The notes: a model not told the origin generated them from the letters alone. A stretch of 64,000 nt of DNA from Rodentibacter ratti (GCF_002000485.1 NZ_MLAJ01000003.1:62001-126000), one strand, 5' to 3'; positions 9,354 to 19,271 are shown, counted from the first letter of the stretch. Numbers and translations: made by a program.

Positions 9354-10574
9354 ATGGCAAAAAAACTTTTTTATTACCAAGGAGAAAATTCTTTAAAGCA
9401 AATGCAAAAAGGCTCAATCATTGCCGAGTCTGTTCAACAAGCACAATTCCAATTGATGAATAGAGGTTTGACCAATATTAAATTAAAACGGAATTGGCAA
9501 CTCAGCAGCAAACCTAAAAACGCAGAAATTAGCACATTATTAAACCAACTTTCAACACTCCTTCTGTCAGCTATTCCACTCAAAAACAGTTTACAGATTT
9601 TGCAACAAAATTGTACGCAACTTGCCTTAAATGTATGGTTAGAACAAATTTTAAAATCTATTGAAACCGGGCTTGCCTTTTCTCAAAGTATTGAACAACA
9701 AGGTAAATATATTACACGTCAAGAAATTCAACTAATTCAGGTTGGTGAAATGACAGGAAAACTGGCAGCGGTTTGTAGCAAAATTGCCACACATCGTCAT
9801 CAATCCCTATCACTACAACGTAAATTACAGAAAATTATGCTTTATCCCTCAATGGTATTAGGAATTTCTTTATTACTCACTCTTGGTCTTTTGCTTTTTA
9901 TCGTGCCGCAATTTGCTGAAATGTATCAAGGTAATCACTCCGAATTACCAGCGTTAACCTCTGTTTTACTTACCACATCAAATTTTCTAAAAGAGGACAT
10001 CAGCATCTTGCTGTTTTTTACAGTGATATTTATCCTTTTTTATCAGCTAAAATTGAAACATTCCACACATTTTCACCGGAAAAAATCTCAAATCATTACG
10101 ATCATGCCTATTTTGGGAAATATCCAGCAGCTATCCCGTTTAGTAAATTTTAGCCAAAGTTTATACATAATGTTGCAAGCCGGTGTTCCCCTTAATCAGG
10201 CTTTAAACAGCTTTCTGCCACGTACACAAACTTGGCAAACCAAAAAAATTATCGTGAGTGATCAGATTCTTGATACAGAAGTGCGGTCAATTCTACAGTG
10301 GGTTTCACAGGGTTATGCCTTTTCAGACAGCGTCAGTAGCCACCTCTTTCCAATGGAGGCACAACAAATGCTGCAAATTGGTGAAAAAAGCGGAAAATTG
10401 GCGCTGATGCTACAGCACATTTCAGAAAGCTATCAAGACAAACTCAATCATCAAATTGATCTCCTTTCTCAAATGTTAGAACCGCTGATGATGGTGATTA
10501 TTGGCAGTCTCATCGGCATCATTATGATGGGAATGTATTTACCGATTTTTAATATGGGATCGGTAGTTCAATGA
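9354..10574 (+). CDS. pilC: Type IV pilus inner-membrane platform protein PilC
   Basis: Inner-membrane platform that couples PilB to pilin polymerisation. Two GspF domains are visible (about residues 55-180 and 255-380), each followed by hydrophobic helices (about 160-185, 210-230 and 375-400). The ATG at 9354 is chosen over an in-frame ATG at 9315 because a strong GGGAGG site at 9340-9345 is placed correctly for it; the earlier start would lie inside pilB. It has 406 residues. A USS lies inside the gene at 10279. Confidence 0.94.
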   Translation: MAKKLFYYQGENSLKQMQKGSIIAESVQQAQFQLMNRGLTNIKLKRNWQLSSKPKNAEISTLLNQLSTLLLSAIPLKNSLQILQQNCTQLALNVWLEQILKSIETGLAFSQSIEQQGKYITRQEIQLIQVGEMTGKLAAVCSKIATHRHQSLSLQRKLQKIMLYPSMVLGISLLLTLGLLLFIVPQFAEMYQGNHSELPALTSVLLTTSNFLKEDISILLFFTVIFILFYQLKLKHSTHFHRKKSQIITIMPILGNIQQLSRLVNFSQSLYIMLQAGVPLNQALNSFLPRTQTWQTKKIIVSDQILDTEVRSILQWVSQGYAFSDSVSSHLFPMEAQQMLQIGEKSGKLALMLQHISESYQDKLNHQIDLLSQMLEPLMMVIIGSLIGIIMMGMYLPIFNMGSVVQ

Positions 10575-11260
10575 TCTACTTTGCAAGTTTTTTACTCGGC
10601 GGAATCTTTGGTATCGCATTATGGCTTTACGTTTCCACCTTTGCCGAACGCTTACAAACCGATATTTATCGCTCTTACACGGAACTTTTTCCACAAAATC
10701 CTCCGCCATTTCAACCACATTTTTCCATTATTCAAGGAAAAAAGTGCGGTCATTTTTTACGCTATTTTTGTATCGTTGGATTTTTGTTTGCCTGGTTAAC
10801 CCTTACCACAGAAAATGCATTTTTAACTTTATGGCTTGGTTGCTCAATCGTTTTACTTTGGGCTATCGCTTACCTCGACTGGCAATATCAACTGATTTCA
10901 ACAACACTTTGTCTTATATTGACAGCTTTGGGACTCATTGGTGCATCACAATCTTTTTCTTTTTTAACGTTAGAAGAAAGCCTACAAAGTGCGGTTATTT
11001 TTTTCCTCGTTTTTTATGGCATTTATTGGATCGCAAAATGGTCCTATAAAGAAGAAGCATTCGGGCAAGGCGATTATTGGCTCGCCCTTAGCATTGGCAG
11101 CTACTTACCGTTAAAACACTTCCCTATTTTTTTATTAATTGCTTGTTTATTGGGCATTTTCTATACTTTTCTCTCACCCAAAAGACTGTTTTTTTTGCCT
11201 TTTGCCCCTTTTCTCATTCTCTCAAGTTTTGTAGTATGGGTATTCAATTATTATTCATAG
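10571..11260 (+). CDS. pilD: Prepilin peptidase PilD (short form)
   Basis: A24-family membrane aspartic protease that removes the prepilin leader and in most bacteria also N-methylates the new end. The two catalytic aspartates are in AYLDWQYQL (Asp103) and GQGDYW (Asp168, the GxGD motif). The protein has only 229 residues. The cytosolic domain with two CxxC pairs, found in long forms, is absent, and only single cysteines remain near residues 59 and 67. H. influenzae PilD is also short. It overlaps pilC by four bases. Two USS lie inside the gene. Confidence 0.93.
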   Translation: MIYFASFLLGGIFGIALWLYVSTFAERLQTDIYRSYTELFPQNPPPFQPHFSIIQGKKCGHFLRYFCIVGFLFAWLTLTTENAFLTLWLGCSIVLLWAIAYLDWQYQLISTTLCLILTALGLIGASQSFSFLTLEESLQSAVIFFLVFYGIYWIAKWSYKEEAFGQGDYWLALSIGSYLPLKHFPIFLLIACLLGIFYTFLSPKRLFFLPFAPFLILSSFVVWVFNYYS

Positions 11261-12085
<825 letters not shown>

Positions 12086-12089
<4 letters not shown>

Positions 12090-12358
12090 AAATTCAACAT
12101 CAAGACGATCATCAACGAGGTGAATTTTTTATTTTAAATGAACAAGGGGTGAAAATCGCCGAACTCACTTATTTTTACGAAACGGAAAATAAAATTAATG
12201 CGAATCATACCTTTGTGTCAAACCAACTCCGCGGGCAAGGTATCGCCGATAAACTTTATCAAGCATTACTAGACTTCATCACAAAAAATCAGTTGGAACT
12301 TCATCCCACTTGCAGCTACCTCGAACGCAAATGGGAAAAGAGCAATAACAAAAAATGA
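12086..12358 (+). CDS. Small GNAT-like N-acetyltransferase (YjdJ type)
   Basis: About 90 residues, with a single minimal GNAT core. The motif [19 protein letters not shown] matches the acetyl-CoA pyrophosphate loop of the short GCN5-related family (YjdJ, Pfam Acetyltransf_CG). The start at 12086 overlaps the yacG stop (ATGA); an earlier ATG at 12074 is possible. The substrate is unknown. The gene ends its operon at the hairpin at 12365-12395. Confidence 0.85.
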
Positions 12359-12364
12359 ATAATT

Positions 12365-12395
12365 AAAACAGAAAATAACTTCCATTTTCTGTTTT
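12365..12395 (+). terminator. Terminator of the pilA-yacG-acetyltransferase transcript
   Basis: A perfect 12-bp stem, AAAACAGAAAAT with ATTTTCTGTTTT, and a 7-base loop lie directly after the stop codon. Its own A/T ends supply the T-tract in either direction. Confidence 0.8.
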
Positions 12396-12472
12396 AATGT
12401 AAAGTGCGGTCATTTTGAGTAATTTTCCCATTCGTGCTATCCTCAAGCCATTTTTAAGAAACTGTAATTTCC

Positions 12473-13723
12473 ATGAAACAAGATTATTTAAGCCAACAGC
12501 GATTTGCTGATTTTTCTTTACACCCTATTGTTTTAAAAGCCTTGCAAACCAAAGGCTTTGAGTATTGCACGCCTATTCAGGCACTTTCATTGCCTATCAG
12601 TCTGCAAGGTAAAGATATTGCAGGACAAGCTCAAACCGGTACAGGCAAAACGATAGCGTTTTTAACGACCACCTTCCACCATCTGCTTACCTATAAAAAA
12701 GATAAGACGGAGTTCAATCAACCGCGGGCATTGATTCTTGCGCCAACTCGTGAACTTGCTGTTCAAATTAGCAACGATGCGGAGTTTTTAACAAAAGCAA
12801 GCGGATTAAAAACCGCCCTTGCGTATGGGGGGGACGGCTACGATAAACAGTTACAGGCTATTGAACGTGGAGTGGATATTTTAATTGGTACGACAGGGCG
12901 TATCATTGATTATGTAAAACAGGGTACGATTCGTTTGGATCAAATCCAAGTTGTCGTATTGGACGAAGCAGATCGAATGTTTGATCTGGGTTTCATTCGC
13001 GATATTCGTTACCTATTACGTAAATGCCCTTCTCCGCAAAAGCGTTTAACAATGCTTTTTTCGGCAACGCTGTCATACAAAGTACGTGAACTTGCTTTCG
13101 AAGATATGAACGATCCGGAATACATCGAAATTGAACCCGAACAAAAAACCGGTCATCGTATAAAAGAGGAATTATTTTATCCTTCGAACCAAGACAAAAT
13201 GGCACTATTGCTGACTTTAATAGAGGAAGAATGGCCTGAACGCTGTATTGTATTTGCCAATACTAAACATCGTTGCGAAGAAATTTGGCGCTATTTAGTG
13301 GCTGATGGACATCGTGCGGGCTTGCTAACCGGCGATGTTGCACAGAAAAAACGTCTTACACTCTTGAAGCAATTCACTGACGGTGCTTTAGATATTCTTG
13401 TCGCAACCGATGTAGCGGCTCGAGGCTTACATATCGCAGATGTTACCCACGTATTTAACTATGATTTACCAGATGATCGTGAAGATTATGTACACCGCAT
13501 CGGACGTACCGGTCGTGCCGGTGAAAGTGGTATTTCAATCAGTTTTGCCTGTGAAGAATACGCAATGAATTTACCGGCTATTGAGGAATACATCGGGCAT
13601 TCAATTCCTGTCAGCCAATACGACCAGACATCTCTATTAAATTTACCTAAACCGTTTCCTTTAAAATCCCGCTCAAACAATCATTCACGGGTTCCGATGA
13701 GAAGTCGGACTTACCGAAAATAA
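12473..13723 (+). CDS. rhlB: ATP-dependent RNA helicase RhlB
   Basis: DEAD-box helicase of the RNA degradosome. It has 416 residues. Walker A AQTGTGKT is at 53-60, PTRELA near 102, DEAD near 164-167 ([14 protein letters not shown]), SAT near 195 and the [10 protein letters not shown] motif near 342-351. The long identity with E. coli RhlB (for example [12 protein letters not shown]) separates it from SrmB, the second helicase in this window. The tail after residue 395 is short and basic. It is a single gene with a USS in its upstream region and a strong terminator. Confidence 0.95.
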   Translation: MKQDYLSQQRFADFSLHPIVLKALQTKGFEYCTPIQALSLPISLQGKDIAGQAQTGTGKTIAFLTTTFHHLLTYKKDKTEFNQPRALILAPTRELAVQISNDAEFLTKASGLKTALAYGGDGYDKQLQAIERGVDILIGTTGRIIDYVKQGTIRLDQIQVVVLDEADRMFDLGFIRDIRYLLRKCPSPQKRLTMLFSATLSYKVRELAFEDMNDPEYIEIEPEQKTGHRIKEELFYPSNQDKMALLLTLIEEEWPERCIVFANTKHRCEEIWRYLVADGHRAGLLTGDVAQKKRLTLLKQFTDGALDILVATDVAARGLHIADVTHVFNYDLPDDREDYVHRIGRTGRAGESGISISFACEEYAMNLPAIEEYIGHSIPVSQYDQTSLLNLPKPFPLKSRSNNHSRVPMRSRTYRK

Positions 13724-13725
13724 TA

Positions 13726-13757
13726 GAAAAAGGCAGAAATTTACCTCTGCCTTTTTT
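13726..13757. terminator. Bidirectional terminator between rhlB and tonB
   Basis: AAAAAGGCAGA and TCTGCCTTTTT form an 11-bp stem with an 8-base loop, followed by T residues on the plus strand and likewise on the minus strand. It serves the two convergent genes. Confidence 0.88.
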
Positions 13758-13760
13758 ATT

Positions 13761-14543
13761 TTACTGCAAGCTAAATCGAATCGGGACAGATACATTACTT
13801 GCAAATCCATGTGGTTTGGGCCCAATCGGCCTTGCTCTTTTCACCGCCTTCAATGCGGCGGTATCCAGACTATCATCGCCTGAAGATTTCACGACATTTT
13901 CACCACTTAGTGAACCATCGTTACCAACATTAAACGAGATATGAACAACCCCTTGTTTACGCATCATTTTCGCACGCATCGGATATTCTTTTCGACGCTC
14001 AATTTCACGATAAAGTGCGGCTTTATAAGCAGAAATTTCATTTGTATTTGAACCGCTTCCCTGCATATTTGCATTGGTATTTACACTACCGGTTGTCGTC
14101 GCTTTTGAATTTACCGTTGATGTAGAATTGACGTTACGATCGCCTATCGGCAAAGATTGTGGTAATTTTTGTGCTTTTTCAAACGGTTTCACCTGTTTTT
14201 TCGGTTTTTCTTTAGGGGGTTTTGGTTTATCTTTTGGCTTTTCCGGTTTCTTATCCGGCTGTTTTTTCTTTTCTGGTTCCGGTTTTTTTGTCGGATCCGA
14301 AACGACCTCTTCTTTTGGTGGCTCAGGTTCAACTTTTTGAGGTTCCGGTTCAGGCTCGGGTTCAACCTCTTCAATACGCATTCCTTGCACCATTTCCATT
14401 GAAATGGTCGTCGCTAGCTCACCGGCATGATTATTTGCGCTATCATTAGATTCATGCCAATTCCATGACAAGGCGCCAACTACTGCTCCATGAATGAGAA
14501 GCGAAATAAGCAAAGCTAGAGATGAACGTTTAGCTTGTTGCAT
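13761..14543 (-). CDS. tonB: Energy transducer TonB
   Basis: Carries proton-motive energy from ExbBD to outer-membrane receptors. It has 260 residues. A single N-terminal membrane anchor (about 9-27) contains the S-x3-H motif (SLLIH). A long periplasmic linker of Pro, Glu and Lys repeats spans about residues 58-120, followed by a Ser/Thr/Asn-rich stretch. The C-terminal receptor-binding domain (about 175-260) has the YP motif (RKEYPMRAKMM). It is the last gene of exbB-exbD-tonB. The BtuB-like receptor at 38077 is a likely client. Confidence 0.96.
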   Translation of the reverse strand: MQQAKRSSLALLISLLIHGAVVGALSWNWHESNDSANNHAGELATTISMEMVQGMRIEEVEPEPEPEPQKVEPEPPKEEVVSDPTKKPEPEKKKQPDKKPEKPKDKPKPPKEKPKKQVKPFEKAQKLPQSLPIGDRNVNSTSTVNSKATTTGSVNTNANMQGSGSNTNEISAYKAALYREIERRKEYPMRAKMMRKQGVVHISFNVGNDGSLSGENVVKSSGDDSLDTAALKAVKRARPIGPKPHGFASNVSVPIRFSLQ

Positions 14544-14551
14544 AACTCTTC

Positions 14552-14959
14552 CTATTTACCGGCAGGTGTCGCACCGGCACCTTTATCTTTCATTGATACC
14601 AGAGCCACATTTTTAATCTCGTTTTTGGCAAGTAAGTCGGTAATAGTCACAAAGTCCTGAAAACTCGCTTGCGCATCAATTTTCAAAGTCACCTTTTGCC
14701 CTTTATCCCATTGGCTAATTTCCACTTCTAAAGCTTCTTGTGAAATAGGTTTATCGTTGAAGTAAAGTTCCCCTTTCGAAGTCACCGTGAGCAATTTAGC
14801 CAAATCATCGGATTTAAAAGCGACGGTTGTACTTGCCTTTGGCACATTTACTTGAATTTTTCCCTGCGAAATAAATGATGCGGTAATTAAAACAATGGCC
14901 AACAACACCAACATAATGTCAATGAAAGGAATAATGTTGATTTCATCAAATTTTTTCAC
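14552..14959 (-). CDS. exbD: Biopolymer transport protein ExbD
   Basis: Part of the inner-membrane proton channel that powers TonB. It has 135 residues and one N-terminal transmembrane helix in the frame [18 protein letters not shown], which contains the proton-carrying aspartate (about residue 14). The rest is a periplasmic domain of the ExbD/TolR fold. It is separated from exbB by two bases and from tonB by eight. Placement beside tonB and the Fur box argue for ExbD rather than TolR. Confidence 0.96.
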   Translation of the reverse strand: MKKFDEINIIPFIDIMLVLLAIVLITASFISQGKIQVNVPKASTTVAFKSDDLAKLLTVTSKGELYFNDKPISQEALEVEISQWDKGQKVTLKIDAQASFQDFVTITDLLAKNEIKNVALVSMKDKGAGATPAGK

Positions 14960-14961
14960 GA

Positions 14962-15417
14962 TTATTCCTTATCATCTTTCTGTGAATTTAACACTTTCCA
15001 TTTTAAACGGTTTACTTCAATTTTACGGTTTAAACCGCTATAAAACACCATAGCCGGAATAGCCACCAAAATACCAAGTGCGGTCGCTTTTAGTGCCAAA
15101 GAAAGGTGTAACATAATTTCACCGGCATCCACATCACCGCCACCCTGACCGATTTGATAGAAAGTTAATAAAATACCGATAACCGTACCTAATAACCCAA
15201 CATAGGGAGCATTCGCACCGACAGTAGAAATCGTGGTCATATTACGATTCAGATCGATATCCAATGCATGAATATTGGAATATTTGCCTACATTAATTCT
15301 GCTTAGAAAAATAAAGCGTTCAATAACCATTGCAAGCATAATTATGCTCATAATCAGTAAAAGTCCGATAATGATGTAATCGCTGTATTGCTGTAAAAAT
15401 TCGAAAAGTTGAGGCAT
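14962..15417 (-). CDS. exbB: Biopolymer transport protein ExbB
   Basis: Pentameric scaffold of the ExbBD motor. It has 151 residues and three transmembrane helices (about 14-34, 68-90 and 110-132). The MotA/TolQ/ExbB signature [14 protein letters not shown] is in the second helix. It is shorter than E. coli ExbB (244 residues), because the N-terminal periplasmic extension and cytoplasmic loop are reduced, as in Haemophilus. It is the first gene of the operon, with a Fur-box-like palindrome 28 bases upstream of the start. A USS lies inside the gene. Confidence 0.95.
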   Translation of the reverse strand: MPQLFEFLQQYSDYIIIGLLLIMSIIMLAMVIERFIFLSRINVGKYSNIHALDIDLNRNMTTISTVGANAPYVGLLGTVIGILLTFYQIGQGGGDVDAGEIMLHLSLALKATALGILVAIPAMVFYSGLNRKIEVNRLKWKVLNSQKDDKE

Positions 15418-15444
15418 TTTTTATCCTTAAGACATAAAAGTAAT

Positions 15445-15459
15445 TGAGAATTAGTTTCA
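15445..15459 (-). promoter_or_regulatory. Fur box upstream of exbB-exbD-tonB
   Basis: The sequence TGAGAAT-T-AGTTTCA matches the 7-1-7 Fur model (TGATAAT-N-ATTATCA) at 12 of 14 half-site positions. The flanks extend the symmetry, with TAATTGA and TCAATTA as outer arms. It lies 28 bases upstream of the exbB start codon, where it would block RNA polymerase when iron is present. Confidence 0.65.
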
Positions 15460-15532
15460 ATTAGACATCGAATTCTAGCAAAAGGAAATGAGGTCGTAAA
15501 TATTAATTGAGGGAAAAACACAGTGATTTTTA

Positions 15533-15566
15533 ACCGCACTTTGAGTACAAAAAACAAAAGTGCGGT
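15533..15566 (-). terminator. USS-pair terminator of bcp
   Basis: Inverted uptake sequences ACCGCACTTT and AAAGTGCGGT form a 10-bp stem with a 14-base loop just after the bcp stop codon. Confidence 0.65.
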
Positions 15567-15582
15567 AAATTTTATGAGAGAT

Positions 15583-16050
15583 TTAGAGGGATTGAAGGTA
15601 ATCTAAAACGACTTGATGATGCTCACCTGTCTTAAATTTATCAAATACTTGTTGAATTTTGCCTTGCTCATCAATAAGAAAGCTTATCCGATGGATACCA
15701 TCGTAAGTTCTTCCCATAAATTTCTTTTCTCCCCAGACGCCAAATTGCTCGGCAACTTGATGAGTTTCATCTGAAAGCAAGGCGAAATTGAGTGCTTTTT
15801 TCTCTACAAACTGTGCTAATTTCTTAGGACTGTCGGGGCTAATACCTAAAATGACGACACCCAATTTTTCCAGTTCATTTTTTACATCTCGTAATCCGCA
15901 AGCTTGTGTTGTGCAACCCGGTGTGAGGGCTTTGGGATAAAAATAAACAAGGACTTTTTTCCCGTTAAACTCAGCAAGGGAAACCGGCATTCCCTCCTGA
16001 TTAATCAATGTAAATTGTGGTGCGGTATCGCCCACTTGTAATGTTTTCAT
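15583..16050 (-). CDS. bcp: Thiol peroxidase Bcp (peroxiredoxin Q)
   Basis: Thioredoxin-dependent peroxidase that reduces hydrogen peroxide and organic hydroperoxides in the cytoplasm. It has 155 residues. The peroxidatic cysteine is in LTPGCTTQACGL (Cys46), with the resolving Cys51 five residues later, the pattern of atypical two-cysteine PrxQ. The start at 16050 is chosen because GAGGAA stands at the right distance upstream; a longer in-frame extension to 16116 has no such site. It is divergent from dapA, with the same neighbours as in H. influenzae. Confidence 0.95.
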   Translation of the reverse strand: MKTLQVGDTAPQFTLINQEGMPVSLAEFNGKKVLVYFYPKALTPGCTTQACGLRDVKNELEKLGVVILGISPDSPKKLAQFVEKKALNFALLSDETHQVAEQFGVWGEKKFMGRTYDGIHRISFLIDEQGKIQQVFDKFKTGEHHQVVLDYLQSL

Positions 16051-16156
16051 AGAAAATTCCTCAAAATAAAAAAATGATTTGCAAATTTTAGTCATTTTAG
16101 CGATCCTAAGGGACACTTTTCAAATGTTAATCACGATAATCTGAGACGGAGGTTTT

Positions 16157-17053
16157 ATGTCTACGCAAAATCCCTTATTTTTTGGCAGCATTGTTGCTTT
16201 AGTCACCCCAATGGATAATCACGGCGGAATTGATTTTGAAACCCTAGAAAAATTAGTGGAATTTCATATTGATGCCGGCACCGATTCCATTGTTTCAGTA
16301 GGCACTACCGGTGAATCCGCGACATTAAGTATTGAAGAAAATGTCAAGGTCATTGAAAAAACCGTAGAACTAGCAAAAGGACGCATTCCAATCATTGCAG
16401 GAACAGGCGCCAATGCAACGAGTGAAGCGATTGTCATGACTAAATTATTACGTGATAGTGGCGTAGCCGGTTGCCTTTCCGTTGTCCCTTATTATAACAA
16501 ACCAACGCAAGAAGGAATGTATCAACATTTTAAAGCCATTGCCGAATGTACCGATTTACCTCAGATTCTTTACAATGTACCGGGACGTACGGGAAGTGAT
16601 ATGAAACCGGAAACCGTTGCACGTTTAGCCCAAATTGAAAATATTGTGGGAATTAAAGAGGCAACCGGTGAAGTGAGTCGTGTAACAGAAATCAAAAAAT
16701 TAGCAGGAAAAGATTTCATCGTATTAAGTGGTGATGATGCAACCGGGTTAGAAGCAATGAAATTAGGTGCTGAAGGTGTCATCTCCGTGACCAACAACTT
16801 AGCTGCAAAAGACATGGCTGAAATGTGCCGTTTAGTACGTGCCGGTGAATTTACTAAAGCAGAAGAAATCAATCAACGCTTAATGGTATTGCACCGTGAT
16901 TTATTTGTCGAATCAAACCCAATTCCGGTGAAATGGGCAGCTTATCGTTTAGGATTGATTAAATCACCTTCTCTTCGCTTACCATTAACGATTCTAAGTG
17001 AAAGCGCACAACCAAAAATTGAAGCGGCATTAAAAGCAGCCAGTTTGATTTAA
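16157..17053 (+). CDS. dapA: 4-hydroxy-tetrahydrodipicolinate synthase
   Basis: Condenses pyruvate with aspartate semialdehyde, the first committed step towards diaminopimelate and lysine. It is a class I aldolase of 298 residues. The Schiff-base lysine is Lys167 in GIKEATG, Tyr139 is in [10 protein letters not shown], and the GTTGES motif is at 49-54. A GGAGG ribosome site precedes the ATG. It is followed by bamC on the same strand, which recalls the dapA-bamC pairing of enterobacteria. A hairpin at 17064-17081 lies between them. Confidence 0.97.
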   Translation: MSTQNPLFFGSIVALVTPMDNHGGIDFETLEKLVEFHIDAGTDSIVSVGTTGESATLSIEENVKVIEKTVELAKGRIPIIAGTGANATSEAIVMTKLLRDSGVAGCLSVVPYYNKPTQEGMYQHFKAIAECTDLPQILYNVPGRTGSDMKPETVARLAQIENIVGIKEATGEVSRVTEIKKLAGKDFIVLSGDDATGLEAMKLGAEGVISVTNNLAAKDMAEMCRLVRAGEFTKAEEINQRLMVLHRDLFVESNPIPVKWAAYRLGLIKSPSLRLPLTILSESAQPKIEAALKAASLI

Positions 17054-17063
17054 TGAATCATAA

Positions 17064-17081
17064 GGGGCTGGATTCAGCCCC
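17064..17081 (+). terminator. Weak terminator or stabilising hairpin after dapA
   Basis: GGGGCTG and CAGCCCC pair around a 4-base loop 11 bases after the dapA stop. No T-run follows, so it may only protect the 3' end or slow polymerase before bamC. Confidence 0.45.
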
Positions 17082-17145
17082 AAACCTTTCCAATAACTCA
17101 TTGTCAAAGTGCGGTCGTTTTTTTATTTATTTTTAAGGATTTATT

Positions 17146-18150
17146 ATGAAAAAGATTCTCTTAGGATTAGCAACGGTAGCGTTATTATCCGCCTGTTCAA
17201 GCGATCCTGAAAAATTACAAAGCGCAAATGATAGCTATCAAAAATCAAACTCTCCCATCCCAAGTTTCGCACCTTTAGCGAGCGGTGGCGTTAATCTACC
17301 ACAACAAGCCTCTACCTACGATTTACCCAATGTTGCCGTTAAAAGAGATACAACCGTTGATATTCGTCCGCCGGCAGTCCCTTTGGCGATTATAAAAAAC
17401 TCACTGACACAATTTGATGGAGAACGTGCTTTAATCGTTTATTCCAATGAACAAGCCTCTCTTTATAACTTACAGCAAATTCAACGTTTATTAAAAGAAG
17501 AAGGGATTGATTCCACTATTAATGGCGCAGTTTTATTAACAGATTGGCATAGTACAGAACGCGCAGACGACAAAACAGGCACAGAAATTCGTTATCAAGT
17601 TGAGCAATTTACTGCACATGATGCCAGTGCATTAGGTGTTTCTGTCTCGCAGATGCGCCGCAATAATATTCTTTTCACGCCAAGCGTGGCTGAAAAACAA
17701 CGTTATACTTCCGATCGATTAAACCGTTTTGTTGCAACGTTAACCAATAACTACACGAAGCAACAACAAGATCTCAATAACGCCTCCGTAGGTGCATTCC
17801 AATCAGGTTTAATCACCGATATAAACGGAAGAACGGCATTAGGTATGGATGCAACCTTTGGTCAGGCATGGGAAAAATTAGGTTCTGTACTGCCAAAATT
17901 GGGATTTGCCATCAAATCAGAAACAGCCGGTCGTGGACAACGTGAGCTGAAATATTCACCTTTAAATAAGGAAGATTGGTTACGTTTAGGGGTCAATGCA
18001 CCGAATCTCGAAAAAGGTACTTACTTGATGCAAATTTCTGCGGTTGGCAAACAAAGTGCCCTTGTGATTACCGACGAGGAGAATAAAGCATTAAGTGGCG
18101 AATCCGCCCAGGAGGTTTATCAAGCCCTCGGTACTTTACTTGCGAAATAA
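17146..18150 (+). CDS. bamC: Outer membrane assembly lipoprotein BamC (NlpB)
   Basis: Accessory lipoprotein of the BAM complex that inserts beta-barrel proteins into the outer membrane. The signal peptide ends in the lipobox LLSAC, with Cys17 as lipid anchor. The unstructured N-terminal segment after it contains SFAPLASGGVNLPQQAS, which corresponds to the BamD-contacting stretch. Two helix-grip domains follow. The 334 residues fit the family. Maturation would use Lgt and LspA, both encoded here. The next gene upstream is dapA. Confidence 0.94.
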   Translation: MKKILLGLATVALLSACSSDPEKLQSANDSYQKSNSPIPSFAPLASGGVNLPQQASTYDLPNVAVKRDTTVDIRPPAVPLAIIKNSLTQFDGERALIVYSNEQASLYNLQQIQRLLKEEGIDSTINGAVLLTDWHSTERADDKTGTEIRYQVEQFTAHDASALGVSVSQMRRNNILFTPSVAEKQRYTSDRLNRFVATLTNNYTKQQQDLNNASVGAFQSGLITDINGRTALGMDATFGQAWEKLGSVLPKLGFAIKSETAGRGQRELKYSPLNKEDWLRLGVNAPNLEKGTYLMQISAVGKQSALVITDEENKALSGESAQEVYQALGTLLAK

Positions 18151-18212
18151 ATAAAAAGTGCGGTTGATTTTCGCCTTGAATTTCAACCGCTCTTTGCTTT
18201 CCGAAAATAATA

Positions 18213-18509
18213 CTATTCCGCTTTCACACCGAGATTGCCAATTTTTACGCCAAGCACACCAAGAGATACCGCATCTAAATAATCGCCCAAAAACTTAAAT
18301 AATTCATTCAATTCTGTGAATGAGCGTTGGATTTTGATTTGATCTTCTACTCTCCGAACAAACTCATAGCGAATGCCACTTTCTTCAAAATGTGCCGTCA
18401 GGGTTAAATAAACCGTTTCAAAAAAATGGCTGTGCGCGCCTTCTTCACCCGGATCACTAATACGTACGTTCCATGTTGTATTGAATAATGTTTCTGTTTT
18501 ATTTGACAT
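18213..18509 (-). CDS. Conserved hypothetical protein, 98 residues
   Basis: I do not recognise a named family. The protein has no signal peptide or membrane helix, and it looks like a small alpha/beta cytoplasmic protein with alternating hydrophobic strands (WNVRISD, HFFETVYLTLTAHF) and a helix near residues 62-80 (FTELNELFKFLGDYL). It ends in a Gly/Val-rich stretch, LGVLGVKIGNLGVKAE. It lies 21 bases downstream of the arfA stop codon on the same strand. Transcripts that escape the terminator inside arfA would include it, but it may have its own promoter. I recall a similar neighbour of arfA in H. influenzae. Confidence 0.75.
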   Translation of the reverse strand: MSNKTETLFNTTWNVRISDPGEEGAHSHFFETVYLTLTAHFEESGIRYEFVRRVEDQIKIQRSFTELNELFKFLGDYLDAVSLGVLGVKIGNLGVKAE

Positions 18510-18530
18510 TTTTTACCTCATATTGCGCTT

Positions 18531-18776
18531 TTAACTTAAGAAAAACCCGATTATAAAGTTTCTGAAATCAAAAAATTTATAATCGGGCTTTTCAAAAAAT
18601 TTCCCTACGTGTTTTGCTTTTCGTTGGTAACTGCCTTTCCCCTTACGTTTTTTCTCAATACGCTGACGGAATAATTTGTCATGTAATAATGCCATGATCG
18701 CATTATCTCTTACGACACCTCTCGTGTGCTGATAAACGGTTTGATTTTCAACCGCACTTTTTTGTTTTTTTGCCAT
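18531..18776 (-). CDS. arfA: Alternative ribosome-rescue factor ArfA
   Basis: Rescues ribosomes stalled on mRNA without stop codon by recruiting RF2; it backs up tmRNA. It has 81 residues. The conserved core [17 protein letters not shown] (residues 15-31) and the motif [19 protein letters not shown] match E. coli ArfA closely. The last 20 codons overlap a strong terminator hairpin (18546-18587), so most transcripts should end before the stop codon. As known for E. coli, that makes the message itself a tmRNA substrate, and active, truncated ArfA accumulates only when tmRNA fails. Confidence 0.93.
   Translation of the reverse strand: MAKKQKSAVENQTVYQHTRGVVRDNAIMALLHDKLFRQRIEKKRKGKGSYQRKAKHVGKFFEKPDYKFFDFRNFIIGFFLS
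18546..18587 (-). terminator. Intrinsic terminator inside the arfA coding region
   Basis: On the minus strand CCCGATTATAAA and TTTATAATCGGG form a perfect 12-bp stem with an 18-base loop, followed by TTTTTCTT. The T-tract ends about eight bases before the TAA at 18531-18533, so terminated mRNA lacks a stop codon. Confidence 0.88.
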
Positions 18777-18843
18777 AATTTTTCCTTAAAAAAGCCGTGA
18801 AGACATTTCCACGGCGGTTGTATTATACGAATAAACCTTAAAA

Positions 18844-19194
18844 TTACAAAATTTCAAGAACGCTTTCCGGCGGTCGTCCGATTTTTGCTTTCTCACCATT
18901 CACTACAATAGGCCGTTCAAGTAAAGCGGAATACTCACTGATTGCATTCAATAGTGCTTCATTTGTCAATGCCGAATCCGCGAGATTCAGCGAACGATAA
19001 AGTTCATCTTTCACTCTCATCATCAAGCGAATATCTGTGATGCCTAATTTATCCGCAAGTTGTTGTAATTCTGCAACGCTATAATGTTTTTGCAAATAAA
19101 GCTCAATGTTTGGCTGAATCCCTTGCTCTTCCAATAACGCCAAAGTTTCCCGGCTTTTGGAACAACGAGGGTTGTGATAAATAATAACAGACAT
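18844..19194 (-). CDS. ArsC family reductase (YfgD-like)
   Basis: Thioredoxin-fold protein of 116 residues with the ArsC/Spx-type active site. A single catalytic cysteine is in HNPRCSKSR (Cys11), and the basic motif near the C-terminus is KIGRPPESV. The family comprises glutaredoxin-dependent arsenate reductases, but YfgD-type members usually lie outside ars operons and their true substrate is not established. No arsenite pump is near. It is divergent from perM, a pairing (yfgD/yfgO) also present in E. coli. Confidence 0.9.
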   Translation of the reverse strand: MSVIIYHNPRCSKSRETLALLEEQGIQPNIELYLQKHYSVAELQQLADKLGITDIRLMMRVKDELYRSLNLADSALTNEALLNAISEYSALLERPIVVNGEKAKIGRPPESVLEIL

Positions 19195-19271
19195 AGAATT
19201 TCCTCTCGCTGGCTATAACTAGAAGAAATTTTAACTTATAATGGCGAAAAATGCTCACTTGGATGTTGATT

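Noticed and set aside
14074-14449. Overlapping genes on the plus strand across tonB
   Set aside because: They are shadows of the Pro/Glu/Lys repeat and have no ribosome site or family match.
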